Under the pieces are notes generated by a model, which was not told where the DNA came from, searched no databases, and saw nothing but the letters and a program-made list of their open reading frames with translations. From contig CALUNG010000001.1 of assembly GCA_944321955.1 (NCBI GenBank), positions 62,001 to 126,000 of the forward strand: 64,000 nucleotides of DNA. Reading direction: 5' to 3'. The stretch is from an uncultured Alistipes sp. (lineage in GTDB: Bacteria > Bacteroidota > Bacteroidia > Bacteroidales > Rikenellaceae). Both the position numbers and the translations under genes were made by a program. Below are positions 15,838 to 25,000 of the stretch, piece by piece (the first letter of the stretch is position 1; every line of letters begins with the position of its first letter).

Positions 15838-18800
15838 GTGCGCAAAGTTATAAAAATATTGGCAAAACTGTTATCGGCGGCCGTATTGTTGCTGATAATT
15901 TTACCGGTATCCGTATCGTTGCTGCTCGACATTCCTGCCGTGCAGAACTACATTGTGCACAGGGCCGCCGAATTTGCTTCGGCCAAACTCGAGACGCGCG
16001 TGAGCATCGACCGCGTCAATATCGGACTTTTGAACAAGATCAACGTTCATGGATTCTACGTTGAGGATTATCAACGCGATACGCTGCTGTATGTGGGCAG
16101 CCTGAGGGCCTACATTACCGGGTTCGGCTTTTTCGGCGACGGTCTAAATTTCAGTTACGGCAAGGCCGACAACGTGAAGCTGTACATGGTCGAGACTCCC
16201 GACAGCGTGATGAACATCAAGCAGGTCGTCGACCGTATCAGCAAAAAGGAGGGTAAGGGCAACTTCCGTCTGGTCATACGTCAGGTCGAGGTAAGCGATG
16301 TTGCGTTACGTATCGAACGCCTCGAACACCGCAATCCCGATTTCGGCGTCGACTACGGCAACATGTATCTGTACGACATGAACGGCAATGTCGACGACCT
16401 GACCATTGCGGGCAGTTCGGTTGCGGGCGATATCGAGCAGTTCTCGTTTACCGAGCGCAGCGGTTTCGTGGCCGAGGGGCTGACCGGCTCCTTCAGGGTG
16501 GACCGAGGCCTGATCGACCTGCGCAATCTCGACATTGCGACGTCGCGTTCGTCGGTGCATCTCGAAAAGCTGGTTCTGGCCGGCGGCGACTGGAGCGCAT
16601 ACAGGGATTTCGTCGACAATGTGCGTATCGACGCCGTGGTGCACAATACCGTGCTGTCGAGCGACGACGTAGGCTACTTCGCACCGCGCCTGCGCTCGTG
16701 GCATCTGCGCCTCGACGGACTTGAGATGAACATGACGGGACCCGTGTCGGACTTTACGGGTAATATCTCCGACGTGCGTATCGACGGAGTGGGGCGGTTG
16801 AGTGCCGGAGTGTCGGCTGCGGGCCTTCCCGATTTCCGCAATACCGATTTCAGCGTCGATCTCAGACATCTCAATCTGAATGTCGGTGAGCTCGAACGTC
16901 TGGCCGGGAATATCGCCGGCGTCGAACTGCCGCAACGCGTTCTCGATATCGTACGCCGCGCCGGCCGTCTCAGCCTGACAGGCAAATTCGCCGGCATACC
17001 TTCGTCGTTCCGTACGCACGGAACACTGTCGACGTCGGCCGGTGCCCTGAACTTCAATGCCGTGATGCGGCATGCCGACGGCAACCGCCGCTCGATAGGA
17101 GCCACGCTTGCCACGCGTTCGCTCGATCTGGGTACGCTGCTCGGTTTGCACAGTTTGGGAACGACGGGCTTCGTGATGGCAACAAACGGTATTTTCGGCG
17201 ACGGGCGGTACAGGCTGAACGTAAACGGTGACGTGACGGGTTTCACGTTCCAGGACTACTCGTACGAGCTTGTACGACTCGACGGACGCGTTGCCGACGG
17301 AGATGTGGATGCTTCGGTGGCTGTGCGTGACAGCAGTCTCGACTTCGACCTTAAGGCCGTTCTGGGTCTCGGTGCCGACAAGCCTACATACGACATGGTC
17401 ATGAATCTGCACAAGGCCGATCTTGCGGCCCTGCATGTGAACCGTCGCGACTCGATTTCGGTATTGTCGGCCGATATCGGACTGAGTGCATCGGGACGCA
17501 TTCCCGACGAACTGAGCGGGGAGCTGAGCGTGGCCGATGCCCGCTACCGGTACAACGACAGCGAACTGGTGTCTGAGTACATGTCGCTTACGATGCAGAG
17601 CAACGAGGACTTGCGTACCGTCAAGTTGAATTCGGACTTTGCCGAGGCCGTATTCGAGAGCCGCAACGACTACAGGGACGTGCTGGTGTACCTCAAGGAT
17701 GTTGTCGGACAACACATGCCGTTGCTCTATGAGGTTTACGGCCGCAACGAAACGCCGGCGACGGTAGCCGCATCGGAACACGGACGCGGACACGGTTTCT
17801 CGATGCTGTCGATTACGGCCAAAAACTTCAACCCTGTGGCCGATGCCATATCGAAAGGGTTGCAGGTAGCCGACAATTCACAGATACAGATGCTCATGGA
17901 CCCCGTTTGCAACAAGTTCATGATGAGGGCCCGTTCGGATTATATCGAACGTAACCGCATGCTGGCCACATCGCTCAATCTCAATGTGGTGAATCATACA
18001 GATACGCTCGACATGCGCCTGCGTGCCGGCGATCTCTATGTCGGGACGATGCATATGCCCGACCTGTCGTTGCGTTGCGGCCTTGCGGACAACCGTGCCG
18101 ATATCGAGGGGCGTTTCAACGATACCGTGCAGCAGTTCTCCGCCCACATTGACATGGGCGTGTTGCTGTCGAAGGACTCGGTGACCAACAACCGCAATAT
18201 CGACATACGTTTCGCCCCTTCGTATTTCCAGCGTAAGGCCAATCGCTGGGAGTTGTCGTCGGACCGCATATCGGCCGACTCGTCGCGGGTCGTGGTCGAC
18301 AACTTCACCATACGCAACGATCGTCAGGAGCTGCTTATCAACGGTGTGGCGTCGCGCAGCCGTAGCGATTCGCTGATGATGCGGCTCAACAACTTCGATT
18401 TGGCTCCTTTTGCGCAGATACTCCAGCGCATAGGCTATTCGGTCGAGGGTCGCACGAACGGATATGCTTCCGTAAAGTCGGCGCTCAAGGGGAGCGAGAT
18501 CGCGGCAAACATACGTCTCGACAGCGTCGAGATCAACTCCATACCGGTGCCGTCGCTCGAGTTCGACTCGCAATGGGACTTCGAACTCAACAGGGCAAGG
18601 TTCACTCTTGCCACGCAGGCCAAGCGCGATACCGTTGTGCGTGGATTCTACGCTCCGTCGCAGGTACGGTATTATGCCCGTTTACGAGCCGACAGCCTCG
18701 ATATGGCACTGCTCGATCCGGTTCTTACGGGTGTCGTCTCGGGTACTCACGGAACGGCGGCGGCGGATCTGGTGTTTACCGGCCAGCGACGCAATGCCGA

Positions 18801-20448
18801 CCTGAGAGGAGACATTGCCGTAAGCAATCTGAGCACGACGGTCGATTTCACGCAGGTGACATATACCGTTCCCAGGGCAGACATAAAGGTGCGCAACAAC
18901 CGTTTCGAGATCGATTCGGTGGCCGTATACGATTCGGAACGCAATCGCGGACAGCTGTCGTTCGAGTTGAGTCTCAACCATCTGTCCAATATCTCATACA
19001 GGCTCAACGTGCAGCCGCGCCGCATGCTGGTGCTCAATACCACCTCGCAGGACAACGACTACTTCTACGGCAAGGTCTACGCCAGCGGTGCGGCCACCAT
19101 CGTCGGCGACAAGAGCGGCGTGAACATGGATATCGTGGCCTCGACCGACAACAATACGCAGTTCTTCCTGCCGTTGTCGGGCAAGTCGGACGTCTCGACG
19201 GCCGACTTCGTGATATTCGAGCAGGCAAACAAGCCCGACACGACCAACTATCTGGTGCGCAAGAAGCTGATGTTCGAACGCCGCCAGCGACAGCGCTCGT
19301 CGTCATCGGGGCGCATGGATATCAATATGGCTCTGGACGTACGGCCCAATGCCATGTTCCAGCTGGTGATCGACCCGACCGTGGGCGACGTCATCAAGGG
19401 TCGCGGCGAGGGCGCGCTGAACCTGCACATAAATCCCAAGTCGAACGTCTTCGAGATGTACGGCGACTACAACATAACCGAAGGAAGTTATCTCTTCACG
19501 TTGCAGAACATCATCAACAAGAAGTTCATCATCGAGGAGGGCTCGTCCATACAGTGGACGGGCGAGCCGGTCGATGCGATACTCAACATCGATGCCGTCT
19601 ACAAGTTGAAGGCTTCACTGCAGCCGTTGTTGGCGGGCAGTGTTTCGTCGACGGTGTCGACGCGTGCCGTGCCCGTGGAGTGTATCATCAACCTGAGCGA
19701 CCGCCTGACAAAGCCGACAGTGACGTTCGATGTGGTTGTGCCGAACGCCGATCCCGACGTGCAGACCGTCGTGTCGAATGCGTTGAGTACGCCTGAAAGC
19801 CGCTCGCAGCAGTTCCTTTACCTGCTGGTTGCCAACAGTTTCATCTCGGAGGCCACGACCGGATCGTCGTCGAACATAGGCGTAACGGCTTCGGCAGCTA
19901 CCGGATTCGAGTTGCTGTCGAACCAGTTGAGCAACTGGCTTTCGGCCGACGATTACAACATCGTGATACGTTACCGCCCGAAGACCGACGTGGCGAGCGA
20001 CGAGGTCGATTTCGGCTTCTCGACCGAGCTGATCAACAACCGTCTGCTGCTGGAAGTCGAGGGAAACTATCTGGTCGACAAGACGATGGCCGTGAACAAC
20101 CAGACGTCGAACCTTATGGGCGAGGCTTACCTTACATGGCTTATAGACCGTGCCGGCAACCTGCGCCTGAAGGGGTTCACCCATACGATCGACCGATTCG
20201 ACGAGAACCAGGGTCTGCAGGAGACCGGTATCGGAATATACTACAAGGAGAGTTTCAACAATCTCAAGGATCTCAAGCAGCGTGTGAAGGACCGCTTTAC
20301 AAACCGTCGGCGCAGGGCGCGTCGCGAGGCACGCCGCGAGGCGCGTCTCGAAGCGAGCGAGCGCGACAGGCAGAATTTCGAGGATGACATGCTTCCGGCC
20401 GCGGATGATCCGCGTGAGAGTGTTGACGATGACATGACATATGATTGA
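15838..20448 (+). CDS. tamB: Translocation and assembly module / lipid-transfer AsmA-like protein TamB
   Basis: 1536 residues from a GTG start. One N-terminal membrane anchor (ILAKLLSAAVLLLIILPVSV) is followed by about 1,100 residues of repetitive beta strands (AsmA/TamB groove). The C terminus is a DUF490 domain (NIDAVYKLKASLQPLL, PTVTFDVVVPNADPDVQ, LSNQLSNWLSADDYNIVIRY), then a basic tail rich in RRRARREARREARLEA. TamB-family proteins bridge inner and outer membranes and carry phospholipid or assist outer-membrane protein assembly. No TamA/BamA-type gene is adjacent. It is followed after 26 bases by exbB, so tamB and a TonB energy system appear to share a transcript. Confidence 0.9.
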   Translation: MRKVIKILAKLLSAAVLLLIILPVSVSLLLDIPAVQNYIVHRAAEFASAKLETRVSIDRVNIGLLNKINVHGFYVEDYQRDTLLYVGSLRAYITGFGFFGDGLNFSYGKADNVKLYMVETPDSVMNIKQVVDRISKKEGKGNFRLVIRQVEVSDVALRIERLEHRNPDFGVDYGNMYLYDMNGNVDDLTIAGSSVAGDIEQFSFTERSGFVAEGLTGSFRVDRGLIDLRNLDIATSRSSVHLEKLVLAGGDWSAYRDFVDNVRIDAVVHNTVLSSDDVGYFAPRLRSWHLRLDGLEMNMTGPVSDFTGNISDVRIDGVGRLSAGVSAAGLPDFRNTDFSVDLRHLNLNVGELERLAGNIAGVELPQRVLDIVRRAGRLSLTGKFAGIPSSFRTHGTLSTSAGALNFNAVMRHADGNRRSIGATLATRSLDLGTLLGLHSLGTTGFVMATNGIFGDGRYRLNVNGDVTGFTFQDYSYELVRLDGRVADGDVDASVAVRDSSLDFDLKAVLGLGADKPTYDMVMNLHKADLAALHVNRRDSISVLSADIGLSASGRIPDELSGELSVADARYRYNDSELVSEYMSLTMQSNEDLRTVKLNSDFAEAVFESRNDYRDVLVYLKDVVGQHMPLLYEVYGRNETPATVAASEHGRGHGFSMLSITAKNFNPVADAISKGLQVADNSQIQMLMDPVCNKFMMRARSDYIERNRMLATSLNLNVVNHTDTLDMRLRAGDLYVGTMHMPDLSLRCGLADNRADIEGRFNDTVQQFSAHIDMGVLLSKDSVTNNRNIDIRFAPSYFQRKANRWELSSDRISADSSRVVVDNFTIRNDRQELLINGVASRSRSDSLMMRLNNFDLAPFAQILQRIGYSVEGRTNGYASVKSALKGSEIAANIRLDSVEINSIPVPSLEFDSQWDFELNRARFTLATQAKRDTVVRGFYAPSQVRYYARLRADSLDMALLDPVLTGVVSGTHGTAAADLVFTGQRRNADLRGDIAVSNLSTTVDFTQVTYTVPRADIKVRNNRFEIDSVAVYDSERNRGQLSFELSLNHLSNISYRLNVQPRRMLVLNTTSQDNDYFYGKVYASGAATIVGDKSGVNMDIVASTDNNTQFFLPLSGKSDVSTADFVIFEQANKPDTTNYLVRKKLMFERRQRQRSSSSGRMDINMALDVRPNAMFQLVIDPTVGDVIKGRGEGALNLHINPKSNVFEMYGDYNITEGSYLFTLQNIINKKFIIEEGSSIQWTGEPVDAILNIDAVYKLKASLQPLLAGSVSSTVSTRAVPVECIINLSDRLTKPTVTFDVVVPNADPDVQTVVSNALSTPESRSQQFLYLLVANSFISEATTGSSSNIGVTASAATGFELLSNQLSNWLSADDYNIVIRYRPKTDVASDEVDFGFSTELINNRLLLEVEGNYLVDKTMAVNNQTSNLMGEAYLTWLIDRAGNLRLKGFTHTIDRFDENQGLQETGIGIYYKESFNNLKDLKQRVKDRFTNRRRRARREARREARLEASERDRQNFEDDMLPAADDPRESVDDDMTYD

Positions 20449-20474
20449 AAACTCAAATAAATTCAAACAACATT

Positions 20475-21149
20475 ATGATTACATTATTGCAGGCTACCGA
20501 GGCTGTAGCCAATGAAGCGACCGAAATGGGTTTGTGGGAACTTTTCAACAAGGGCGGCTGGCTGATGTGGGTCTTGCTGCTGTTGGGCGGCTTGACGATA
20601 TTCATCTTCGTCGAGCGATTCATCGCCATACGCAAGGCGTCGGTCATGGACATGAACTTCATGAACCGTATACGCGACTACATCTATGACGGCAAGATCG
20701 ATTCGGCCGTGAACCTCTGCAAGAAGACCGATACGCCCATCGCCCGCATGGTAGAGAAGGGCATCGAGCGTCTGGGCCGTCCCATGAACGACGTGCAGAC
20801 TGCCATCGAAAACGTTGCCAATCTCGAGGTGTCGAAACTTGAAAACGGACTGCCGTTCCTGGCAACCATCGCCGGCGGTGCTCCGATGATCGGTTTCCTC
20901 GGTACGGTGCTCGGTATGGTGCAGACCTTCATGGACATGTCGGCTGCAGGCGGTACGGTGGACATGGCTCTGCTGTCGAGCGGTCTGTATGTGGCGATGG
21001 TGACCACCGTGGGCGGTCTGATCGTCGGCATCCCGGCATATTTCGGCTACAACTACCTTGTCGCACGTATCGAGAAACTCGTCTTCCGCATGGAGGCCAA
21101 CTCGATTGCGTTCATGGACATATTGAATCAACCCGTTCAAAAAAAATAG
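20475..21149 (+). CDS. exbB: MotA/TolQ/ExbB proton channel family protein
   Basis: 224 residues starting MITLLQATEAVANEATEMGL. Three membrane helices: WLMWVLLLLGGLTIFIFVE, then the pair around GLPFLATIAGGAPMIGFLGT and YVAMVTTVGGLIVGIPAYFG. The last two hold the conserved ExbB/TolQ helix motifs. With ExbD it forms the inner-membrane proton motor that energises TonB. The RBS-to-RBS distances to exbD (6 bases) and tonB (12 bases) show one operon. The TolQ versus ExbB distinction is not decidable from this alone; the TonB gene downstream favours ExbB. Confidence 0.93.
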   Translation: MITLLQATEAVANEATEMGLWELFNKGGWLMWVLLLLGGLTIFIFVERFIAIRKASVMDMNFMNRIRDYIYDGKIDSAVNLCKKTDTPIARMVEKGIERLGRPMNDVQTAIENVANLEVSKLENGLPFLATIAGGAPMIGFLGTVLGMVQTFMDMSAAGGTVDMALLSSGLYVAMVTTVGGLIVGIPAYFGYNYLVARIEKLVFRMEANSIAFMDILNQPVQKK

Positions 21150-21155
21150 CGCGAT

Positions 21156-21557
21156 ATGGCAATTAAACATGGTTCCAAGGTCGACAAGTCATTCTCGGCA
21201 TCGGCAATGACCGACCTTATGTTCCTGCTGTTGATATTCATGGTCATAGCCACGACGCTGATCAATCCCAATGCCCTGAAGCTGGCTCTGCCCAAGAGCG
21301 CTAACCAGCTCAAGGACAAGGCCGTGACCACGGTGTCGATACAGCAGAACGGGTCGTCGTACAAATACTATGTCGAGCTCGAACAGGTCGACGGCATCGA
21401 CGGTGTGGCGCGTGCACTGAAGGCCCGTCTGTCGGGTCAGGAGAACCCCACCGTGTCGCTGCATTGCGACAAGAGCGTGGCCATCGACGAGGTGGTCAAG
21501 GTGATGAATATCGCCAAGGACAACGATTACAAACTGATACTGGCTACACAGCCCTAA
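21156..21557 (+). CDS. exbD: ExbD/TolR family biopolymer transport protein
   Basis: 133 residues with the standard ExbD plan: a short cytoplasmic tail (MAIKHGSKVDKSFSASAM), one membrane helix carrying the proton-carrying Asp (TDLMFLLLIFMVIATTL), and a periplasmic domain of about 90 residues ending DNDYKLILATQP. Works with the ExbB-like channel encoded just upstream and the TonB encoded just downstream. The family is secure. Confidence 0.93.
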   Translation: MAIKHGSKVDKSFSASAMTDLMFLLLIFMVIATTLINPNALKLALPKSANQLKDKAVTTVSIQQNGSSYKYYVELEQVDGIDGVARALKARLSGQENPTVSLHCDKSVAIDEVVKVMNIAKDNDYKLILATQP

Positions 21558-21569
21558 AAGCAGCGCGAG

Positions 21570-22259
21570 ATGTATTATTACGACCCGAACGACAAAATGC
21601 CCGTCAGGGGGGCGGCCGTGGCGGCGGCACTCTATGTGCTGACGCTGGTATGCCTGTTCGTGTTCGTGTCGTTCGATTTCGGCCGCAACCGCTCGTCGGC
21701 GAGCGAAGAGATAATGGTCGAATTCGTCGAGCCTCCCGAGCCGACGCCTCCGCAGCCGAAGGTGACGGCTACCGAGGCACCGATGCACGAGGAGCTGTCG
21801 CCTGTCGAGAACGACCGGCAGGTGAGCGGTGCGGACGAACAGACACGTACGGTCAATCCCCGCGCCCTTTTCAAGATGAACAAGGGCGGCAGTGACGAAC
21901 CAGAGGATGTCGGCAACCCCAAGGCCCGTCAGGGTGAAACCGACGAGGCGAAAGGTCGCGGCGGCGGCCTCAATCCCGTTGGCAATGACCAGCTCGATAC
22001 GGGACTGCAGGGACGCGGACTTGTGGGTTCGCTGCCTCAGCCGACATACCCCGGAAACGAGAGCGGCAAGGTGGTGATACGTGTCACGATCGACAAGTCG
22101 GGACGTGTGACCAATGCCGTATACGAGCCCAAAGGTTCGACGACGTCGGACCCGGCGATGGTGAATGCCGCCATCGCTGCCGCACGGAAGGCGCTTTTTA
22201 CCGAAAGCCGCAGTTTCGTGGAGGGCGGTACCATAACATACAAATTCAATCTTAAATAG
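21570..22259 (+). CDS. tonB: Energy transducer TonB
   Basis: 229 residues. A short cytoplasmic N terminus and one helix (GAAVAAALYVLTLVCLFVFV) are followed by a Pro/Glu stretch (VEFVEPPEPTPPQPKVTATE) and a flexible region. A TonB C-terminal domain ends it (GKVVIRVTIDKSGRVTNAVY, then AAIAAARKALF and GTITYKFNLK). It passes energy from the ExbBD motor encoded upstream to outer-membrane receptors. The C-terminal domain is similar in plan to the protein at 2147-3040. Confidence 0.9.
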   Translation: MYYYDPNDKMPVRGAAVAAALYVLTLVCLFVFVSFDFGRNRSSASEEIMVEFVEPPEPTPPQPKVTATEAPMHEELSPVENDRQVSGADEQTRTVNPRALFKMNKGGSDEPEDVGNPKARQGETDEAKGRGGGLNPVGNDQLDTGLQGRGLVGSLPQPTYPGNESGKVVIRVTIDKSGRVTNAVYEPKGSTTSDPAMVNAAIAAARKALFTESRSFVEGGTITYKFNLK

Positions 22260-22266
22260 ATCCGAG

Positions 22267-22734
22267 ATGAGAACAGAACGCAAACCCCTTGCACTCCTGC
22301 TCATGACCCTCTTTTTTGCCGTTTCGGCGTACGCTCAGGCCCCGGAAGAGGGTGAGCCGAGCGACCGTGGCGACATGGAACTGATGAATAACGACTCGAT
22401 GGAGTGCGGATATGACGGTGCGCATATCATGTTTGTCAGGACGTCGCACGACTTCGGCGACATACGCCGCAACGGCGGCAACGTGACGGCCGAGTTCGAA
22501 TATGTGAACGATGGCAGCGAGCCGCTGGTCATCACACGCATAACGGTATCGTGTACCTGCATCAAGTTCGACTATTCGCGTCGTCCGCTTCCACCCGGAG
22601 GTCGGGCTGTCATAAAGCTGACGTACGAGCCGCACAAGGTCGAGCCGGGAACCTTCCACAAGGTGATACAGATTTACACCAATTCCGGGGGCGGAGTACG
22701 ATTGTTGACGCTTCAGGGCAATTCGATCGAATAA
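22267..22734 (+). CDS. DUF1573 domain protein, periplasmic
   Basis: 155 residues with a cleavable signal peptide (MRTERKPLALLLMTLFFAVSAYAQ) written here only in outline: the hydrophobic core is residues 8-20 and the predicted cut follows AYA. The mature part is a DUF1573-type immunoglobulin-like beta domain: TSHDFGDIRRNGGNVTAEFEY, VITRITVSCTCIKFDY and VIKLTYEP with the typical TC-C motif. Such proteins are common in Bacteroidota and of unknown role. It is the last gene of the tamB-exbB-exbD-tonB run (7 bases after tonB), suggesting a function at the outer membrane. Confidence 0.85.
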   Translation: MRTERKPLALLLMTLFFAVSAYAQAPEEGEPSDRGDMELMNNDSMECGYDGAHIMFVRTSHDFGDIRRNGGNVTAEFEYVNDGSEPLVITRITVSCTCIKFDYSRRPLPPGGRAVIKLTYEPHKVEPGTFHKVIQIYTNSGGGVRLLTLQGNSIE

Positions 22735-22867
22735 AAGCCGACATGCATTCGAGGCTCGCCGGTACGGCGGACTGAAAGACCTTTATTGTTCATATAGAAG
22801 TTGCCGGACATAAAGAGCATGCAGGTGTCTGTCGACCGTCTGTTGCGTCTATGGCCTTGATATGAAC

Positions 22868-22908
22868 AAACGAAGAGAGGAGATGTCCGACATCTCCTCT
22901 CTTCGTTT
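22868..22908. terminator. Long hairpin, probable bidirectional terminator
   Basis: AAACGAAGAGAGGAGATGTC pairs with its exact complement across a one-base centre, followed by T's on the plus strand. It lies in the 190-base gap between the convergent DUF1573 gene and the DUF4377-like gene. The rest of that gap (22735-22867) shows no gene. Confidence 0.8.
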
Positions 22909-22925
22909 TGGTGCGAATACGGCTT

Positions 22926-23282
22926 CTACATTACGGGTTTGTCTTCCAGTATCTCAAGAAGCCTGTATTTCACGTTGCCGGAATCGGCCGGAGGATTGGC
23001 AAGTGTCTTTTTCTCGACCTGCAGTACGTATTCGTGTCCGGCTTCATAGGTGAAGCCGCTGATGCCGCCGAATACGAGGTTTGTGTAGGTGTCGGCGCCC
23101 TCTTCCTTGACGAGCATGCACTCAACGGGACGGTCGCTTCCCCATGGCGTGAAGGTGCCGGTCTCTGCCGAAACGTACATCTTGACCGTTTCGATTTTGT
23201 CCTTTTCGGCTTTGTCGCAGCCGACGAGGCCGACTGCACACAGCAGCGCTATTGCCAGTGCCGCAAGTTTTGCTGTCTTCAT
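22926..23282 (-). CDS. DUF4377-like small lipoprotein
   Basis: 118 residues with a lipoprotein signal peptide (MKTAKLAALAIALLCAVGLVGC written as residues 1-22; lipobox LVGC). The mature domain has CMLVKEEG, FGGISGFTYEAGHEYVLQVEK and KYRLLEILEDKPVM, the pattern I associate with DUF4377 domains found alone or with META domains. Function unknown; probably on the outer membrane. No promoter-like TAnnTTTG lies before it. It begins 24 bases downstream of the terminator hairpin of the peptide transporter gene, so it may depend on read-through. Confidence 0.75.
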   Translation of the reverse strand: MKTAKLAALAIALLCAVGLVGCDKAEKDKIETVKMYVSAETGTFTPWGSDRPVECMLVKEEGADTYTNLVFGGISGFTYEAGHEYVLQVEKKTLANPPADSGNVKYRLLEILEDKPVM

Positions 23283-23305
23283 ATTGTATATTGTGGTGAT
23301 GTCGA

Positions 23306-23337
23306 AAAAACGGCCGGCAACGTTACCGGCCGTTTTT
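23306..23337 (-). terminator. Intrinsic terminator of the POT transporter gene
   Basis: A 12-bp stem AAAAACGGCCGG/CCGGCCGTTTTT with an 8-base loop; on the minus strand the stem runs into TTTTTT. It also lies just ahead of the DUF4377-like gene, so it may set its read-through level. Confidence 0.85.
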
Positions 23338-23352
23338 CATGACGGTTTATTG

Positions 23353-24921
23353 TTATTTGGTTACCTTTTCGAGCCACTTTACCATAGCCAGCATCACGAA
23401 CATCGATATGAGGCAAACGGCAAGGAATACCGTCCAGCACTGCCATATCGGAATCTTGTTGTACATGAGCGGGCCGACCCACAGCATCAGGTTGCCGACG
23501 GCCGTAGCTCCGAGCCAGAGGCCCTGGCAGAGACCCTGCAGGTGCTTGGGTGCCACCTTCGATACGAACGACAGTCCGAGCGGCGAGATGAAGAGCTCGG
23601 CGACGGTCAGGAAGAAGTAGAGTACGATGAGTACCCACGGACCTGCCATCAGCGCTTCGCGGTCGGCGATGGGCAGCTCCTTGAAGTCGGTTGCCGAGGG
23701 GTATCCCTGTATGTACGAGTATGCCGCAAGGAAGAGATATGCCATACCGGCGATAGCCATGCCTATGGCGATCTTCTTGGGTGTGGATATTACCTTTCCG
23801 CGACGAGCCATGGCGCCGAATATGAACATGATGATCGGTGTGAGGACTATTACGAAGAACGGGTTGATTGCCTGCCATATCTCGGGCGGGATCACCGACG
23901 AGTTGACGAAGTCGCGTGCGAAGAACGACAGCGACGCGCCGTTCTGGTGGAACGAGAACCAGAAGAAGATAACGATACCCAGTACGGCGAAGAGGGCGTA
24001 CATGCGCTGGCGGATCTCGGCCGCTGCAGCCTTACGCTCTTCGGGGGTGTACTCGACTGTGGCGGTCTCGACCTTCTTGCCCGGGGTCGGGAAGCGGCGT
24101 TTGGTGCTGAGGAAGATGATCAGCGATATGAGCATGGCGGCTACCGACGCGATGAACGAGAAGTGGATACCCGTATTGAATACGTCGAGGTAGTTTGCGC
24201 AGAAGGCACCCATCTGGTCGGCAGCGACGCCTGCGCCGTTGGTTACCTGCGTGGCCAGTTCGTTGAGGTTCTGGAGCTGGTCGCCCGTGAGGCCGTTGTT
24301 GTCGAGATAGTCGTGGCAGAGGGCCGGAAGCTGGGCATTGTATGCCAGATTGTGGGCCTTGAGCCACCAGCTGCGCAGCAGCGGGGCGATGAAGGGAGCC
24401 AGTACGCCGCCTATGTTGATGAACACGTAGAAGATCTGGAATCCCGAGTCACGTTTTGCCTTTGCCTGCTTGAGAGCCTCTTCGCCGTGCTTGGCGGCTT
24501 CGGCCTCGAAGTTGTCGTACATCTGGCCGACGATGGCCTGGAGGTTGCCCTTGAACAGACCGTTGCCGAATGCGATCACGAAGAGCGCAAAGCATGTGAG
24601 CGGAAGCAGCCATACGATATTGCCCTGTGTCGAGAGTATGGGGATCGACAGTATGGCATATCCCGTGGCCATGGTGATGAGGCCGGCCATGATTGTGCCC
24701 TTGTAGTTCTGGGTCTTGTCGGCGATCCATCCGCCCACGAGGCTCAAGACATAGATGCCCGCATAGAAAAACGAGTAGATGAGAGTTCCTTTTTCCTCGC
24801 TCAGACCGAATTTCGAGCAGAGGAAGAGTGCCAGCACGGCGTTCATAATATAGTAGCCGAATCGCTCGCCCATATTACTCAATGCCGCAGCCAGCAGACC
24901 TTTGGGGTGTCCTTTGATCAT
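23353..24921 (-). CDS. POT/PTR-family proton-coupled oligopeptide transporter
   Basis: 522 residues, 14 or so membrane helices, in the length range of bacterial POT transporters. N-terminal signature NMGERFGYYIMNAVLALFL; then GGWIADKTQNYKG in the helix 2-3 loop and GLFKGNLQAIVGQMYD. A long insertion rich in Ala/Gln (NGLTGDQLQNLNELATQVTNG) lies mid-protein. The usual ExxERF motif has Asn in place of the first Glu (NMGERF), which I recall from other Bacteroidales members. It imports di- and tripeptides with protons. A -7 element lies upstream, divergent from glgB, and a terminator follows. Confidence 0.92.
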   Translation of the reverse strand: MIKGHPKGLLAAALSNMGERFGYYIMNAVLALFLCSKFGLSEEKGTLIYSFFYAGIYVLSLVGGWIADKTQNYKGTIMAGLITMATGYAILSIPILSTQGNIVWLLPLTCFALFVIAFGNGLFKGNLQAIVGQMYDNFEAEAAKHGEEALKQAKAKRDSGFQIFYVFINIGGVLAPFIAPLLRSWWLKAHNLAYNAQLPALCHDYLDNNGLTGDQLQNLNELATQVTNGAGVAADQMGAFCANYLDVFNTGIHFSFIASVAAMLISLIIFLSTKRRFPTPGKKVETATVEYTPEERKAAAAEIRQRMYALFAVLGIVIFFWFSFHQNGASLSFFARDFVNSSVIPPEIWQAINPFFVIVLTPIIMFIFGAMARRGKVISTPKKIAIGMAIAGMAYLFLAAYSYIQGYPSATDFKELPIADREALMAGPWVLIVLYFFLTVAELFISPLGLSFVSKVAPKHLQGLCQGLWLGATAVGNLMLWVGPLMYNKIPIWQCWTVFLAVCLISMFVMLAMVKWLEKVTK

Positions 24922-24952
24922 TGTTTTCGATGTTTAGAATTATCAATATTCG

Positions 24953-24980
24953 CAAATATAGGAAAAAAATCGTATATTTG
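24953..24980. promoter_or_regulatory. Back-to-back -7 elements of the POT and glgB genes
   Basis: TATATTTG on the minus strand (24953-24960, toward the transporter gene) and TATATTTG on the plus strand (24973-24980, toward glgB), 12 bases apart. Clear -33 boxes are not seen for either. Confidence 0.55.
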
Positions 24981-25000
24981 TTTAAACAACGACTACTGTT

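Noticed and set aside
22868-22908. CRISPR or transposon end
   Set aside because: It is one hairpin between convergent genes, not a repeated unit, and no transposase is near.
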